Shown here: positions 62,786 to 64,000 of the stretch, one piece after another
How the letters are laid out: the number at the start of each line of letters is the position of its first letter
How positions within the stretch are numbered: the stretch's first letter is position 1
Assembly: GCF_019655055.1 (NCBI RefSeq)
Contig: NZ_BPFA01000001.1
Coordinates: 62,001 to 126,000 of the forward strand
DNA length: 64,000 bases
Direction of reading: 5' to 3'
Source: Shewanella sp. MBTL60-112-B2
Lineage (GTDB): Bacteria > Pseudomonadota > Gammaproteobacteria > Enterobacterales > Shewanellaceae
Program-made: the position numbers and the translations under genes
The notes under the pieces: generated by a model
What the model saw: only the letters and a program-made list of their open reading frames with translations
Database searches by the model: none
What the model was told of the DNA's origin: nothing

Positions 62786-64000
62786 ATGAAAAAACTCATC
62801 ATCTCTTTAGTGCTGGTGGTACTGGTATCAATAGTTAGCCTTGGTTGGTCAATTAGTGAGTTTGCTAGTCTTACAGCCCCAAGTAGCGATACGCCAACGA
62901 CCAAAGAGCAATTGACCGCACTAAAGCTAGTAGGTCGTTCATTAGCCCAAAGCCTAGATGATGACCTGGTTGATTCTGCGTACTTTATCGCAAATTGGAA
63001 TCAGCAAAACCAACAGCAGCTCTCTTTAATTGATGAGGCGATATTTATTTTACCGCCATCATTAGCGGCTCAGTTTAAACGAGATGCCGCTTTATTATTA
63101 GAGTCAGATGAAGGGATCTCACTACATTATTGGTTACCGCTTACTAGCCAAGTTCTGAATATTAAAACTCAGTTAGTGTCCCCAGAGGAAATCCGCTTTA
63201 GCTGGAATAAGATCTATACCATGTTGTTTTATCTTGGTGTGGTGCTGATTCTATTGGTTTGGGTGTCACCACTTATTAGGCAGCTAATGAACCTGAGTAA
63301 AGCTACTAAAACCTTTGGCATGGGGCAACTACAGCAACGGATCAAAGTCAGTAAAACCTCTTATATCGGTGCGATTGAAACAGAGTTTAATCGTATGGCC
63401 GATCGTATCCAGCAGCTAGTGGACGATAATAAATTGCTCAGCCGCGCAGTCTCCCATGATTTAAAAACGCCTATCGCTAGGCTGCGTTTTGGTATTGAAG
63501 CGCTCGAAGAAACACAAAAAGAACAGCTAAGAGTTAAGTATTTTCAAAGATTAAACCGTGATTTAGATACCATGGAAGAACTGGTTTCAACCCTATTAAG
63601 TTATGCTCGGCTTGATGAAGCAAATATTAAACCCGACTTACAAGTGATTGAGCTAAACAGCTGGCTTAAACAGAAGTTGGCAGATCATAGCAATATTGCT
63701 TATCCAATTGAATATCAAGCGTCAGAGTCCGCTATTCAGGTCTGTACTGATCCTAAATATCTTTCGATGCAGCTTGCTAACTTGCTTAGTAATGCTGAGC
63801 GTTTTGGTCGCTCAGCCATTTTGGTTCGAGTGGAAAGGCAACAGCATCGTGTATTGTTGCATGTCGAGGATGATGGCGAAGGGATCGACAGCAATGAAAT
63901 TGAGCAAGTTGTTAAGCCATTTGTTCGTGGTCAACAAAGCCGAGATAATGCCGGGCACGGCATGGGGCTAGCAATTGTTAAGCGCATAGGGAGCTGGATG
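62786..64000 (+). CDS. Sensor histidine kinase (RstB-like), 3' truncated by window edge
   Basis: The frame is open from the ATG at 62786 to the last base, giving 405 residues of an incomplete kinase. An N-terminal membrane helix (LIISLVLVVLVSIVSLGWSI), a periplasmic domain (30-145), a second helix (MLFYLGVVLILLVWV) and a HAMP region lead to the phosphoacceptor H224 in RAVSHDLKTPIARL. The ATP site shows NLLSNAERFG, VEDDGEGI and GHGMGLAIV. Only the last few residues are missing. It pairs with the response regulator just upstream. Confidence 0.92.
   Translation, partial: MKKLIISLVLVVLVSIVSLGWSISEFASLTAPSSDTPTTKEQLTALKLVGRSLAQSLDDDLVDSAYFIANWNQQNQQQLSLIDEAIFILPPSLAAQFKRDAALLLESDEGISLHYWLPLTSQVLNIKTQLVSPEEIRFSWNKIYTMLFYLGVVLILLVWVSPLIRQLMNLSKATKTFGMGQLQQRIKVSKTSYIGAIETEFNRMADRIQQLVDDNKLLSRAVSHDLKTPIARLRFGIEALEETQKEQLRVKYFQRLNRDLDTMEELVSTLLSYARLDEANIKPDLQVIELNSWLKQKLADHSNIAYPIEYQASESAIQVCTDPKYLSMQLANLLSNAERFGRSAILVRVERQQHRVLLHVEDDGEGIDSNEIEQVVKPFVRGQQSRDNAGHGMGLAIVKRIGSWM

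Overview
This window reads as a chromosomal segment of a marine gammaproteobacterium of the genus Shewanella. The evidence is a complete trimethylamine N-oxide (TMAO) respiration locus of the Shewanella type (torE-torC-torA-torD with torS, torT, torR and a torF-like porin), a Hut-type haem uptake cluster with its own TonB2-ExbB2-ExbD2 set, CcoG, MSHA-like prepilins, MipA/DUF3019 genes, moderate G+C and the repeat families present. This assignment rests on gene content and similarity by eye, not on a database search. No rRNA, tRNA, CRISPR array or intact transposase was seen.

Layout. 1-2440: an NtrX-like sigma-54 regulator (cut by the window edge) and its NtrY-like kinase. 2.5-9.4 kb: housekeeping and stress genes: a DUF1272 zinc ribbon, an aldehyde dehydrogenase-TetR operon behind a perfect operator palindrome, a SpoIIAA-like protein, two tandem universal stress proteins, and a DUF924/PH-domain membrane operon. 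9.6-11.9 kb: a small winged-helix protein, a one-domain voltage-gated (BacNav-type) channel and a TorF-type porin preceded by three TorR-box-like repeats. 12.1-21.9 kb: TMAO regulation and respiration. TorT presents TMAO to the hybrid kinase TorS. TorS phosphorylates TorR, which should switch on torECAD and, by its boxes, torF. The 3' end of torR is partly duplicated downstream of the gene.

22.2-39.3 kb: iron and haem. HutW lies behind a perfect Fur box. A TonB2/ExbB2/ExbD2-HutBCD operon diverges from hutA-hutX-hutZ over a shared Fur box. An ABC exporter-like half transporter and a lipocalin lipoprotein follow. Between hutW and this cluster sit a PACE efflux pump with a divergent LysR, YdcF, a dihydrofolate reductase-like protein and a TetR gene. 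39.3-39.8 kb: a MITE-like element with inverted ends. 40.2-52.1 kb: acyl-CoA ligase, CcoG, a PAS/sigma-54 activator, a thioredoxin-like membrane protein, a LysE exporter, a DUF3144 protein, two tandem prepilins, uracil-DNA glycosylase, a DUF2182/DUF1326 pair and 5-formyl-THF cyclo-ligase.

52.1-60.2 kb is the least conventional part. A three-gene cassette of unknown function (a protein with 21-residue repeats, a glycine-zipper protein and a 56-residue membrane protein) lies between copies of the same dispersed DNA repeat. Next to it is a three-gene operon of a GDPD-like lipoprotein, a large PEGA-ended membrane protein and a membrane protein with six DnaJ-type zinc motifs. 60.8-64.0 kb: a MipA porin-like protein, a DUF3019 protein and a two-component pair whose kinase runs off the window end.
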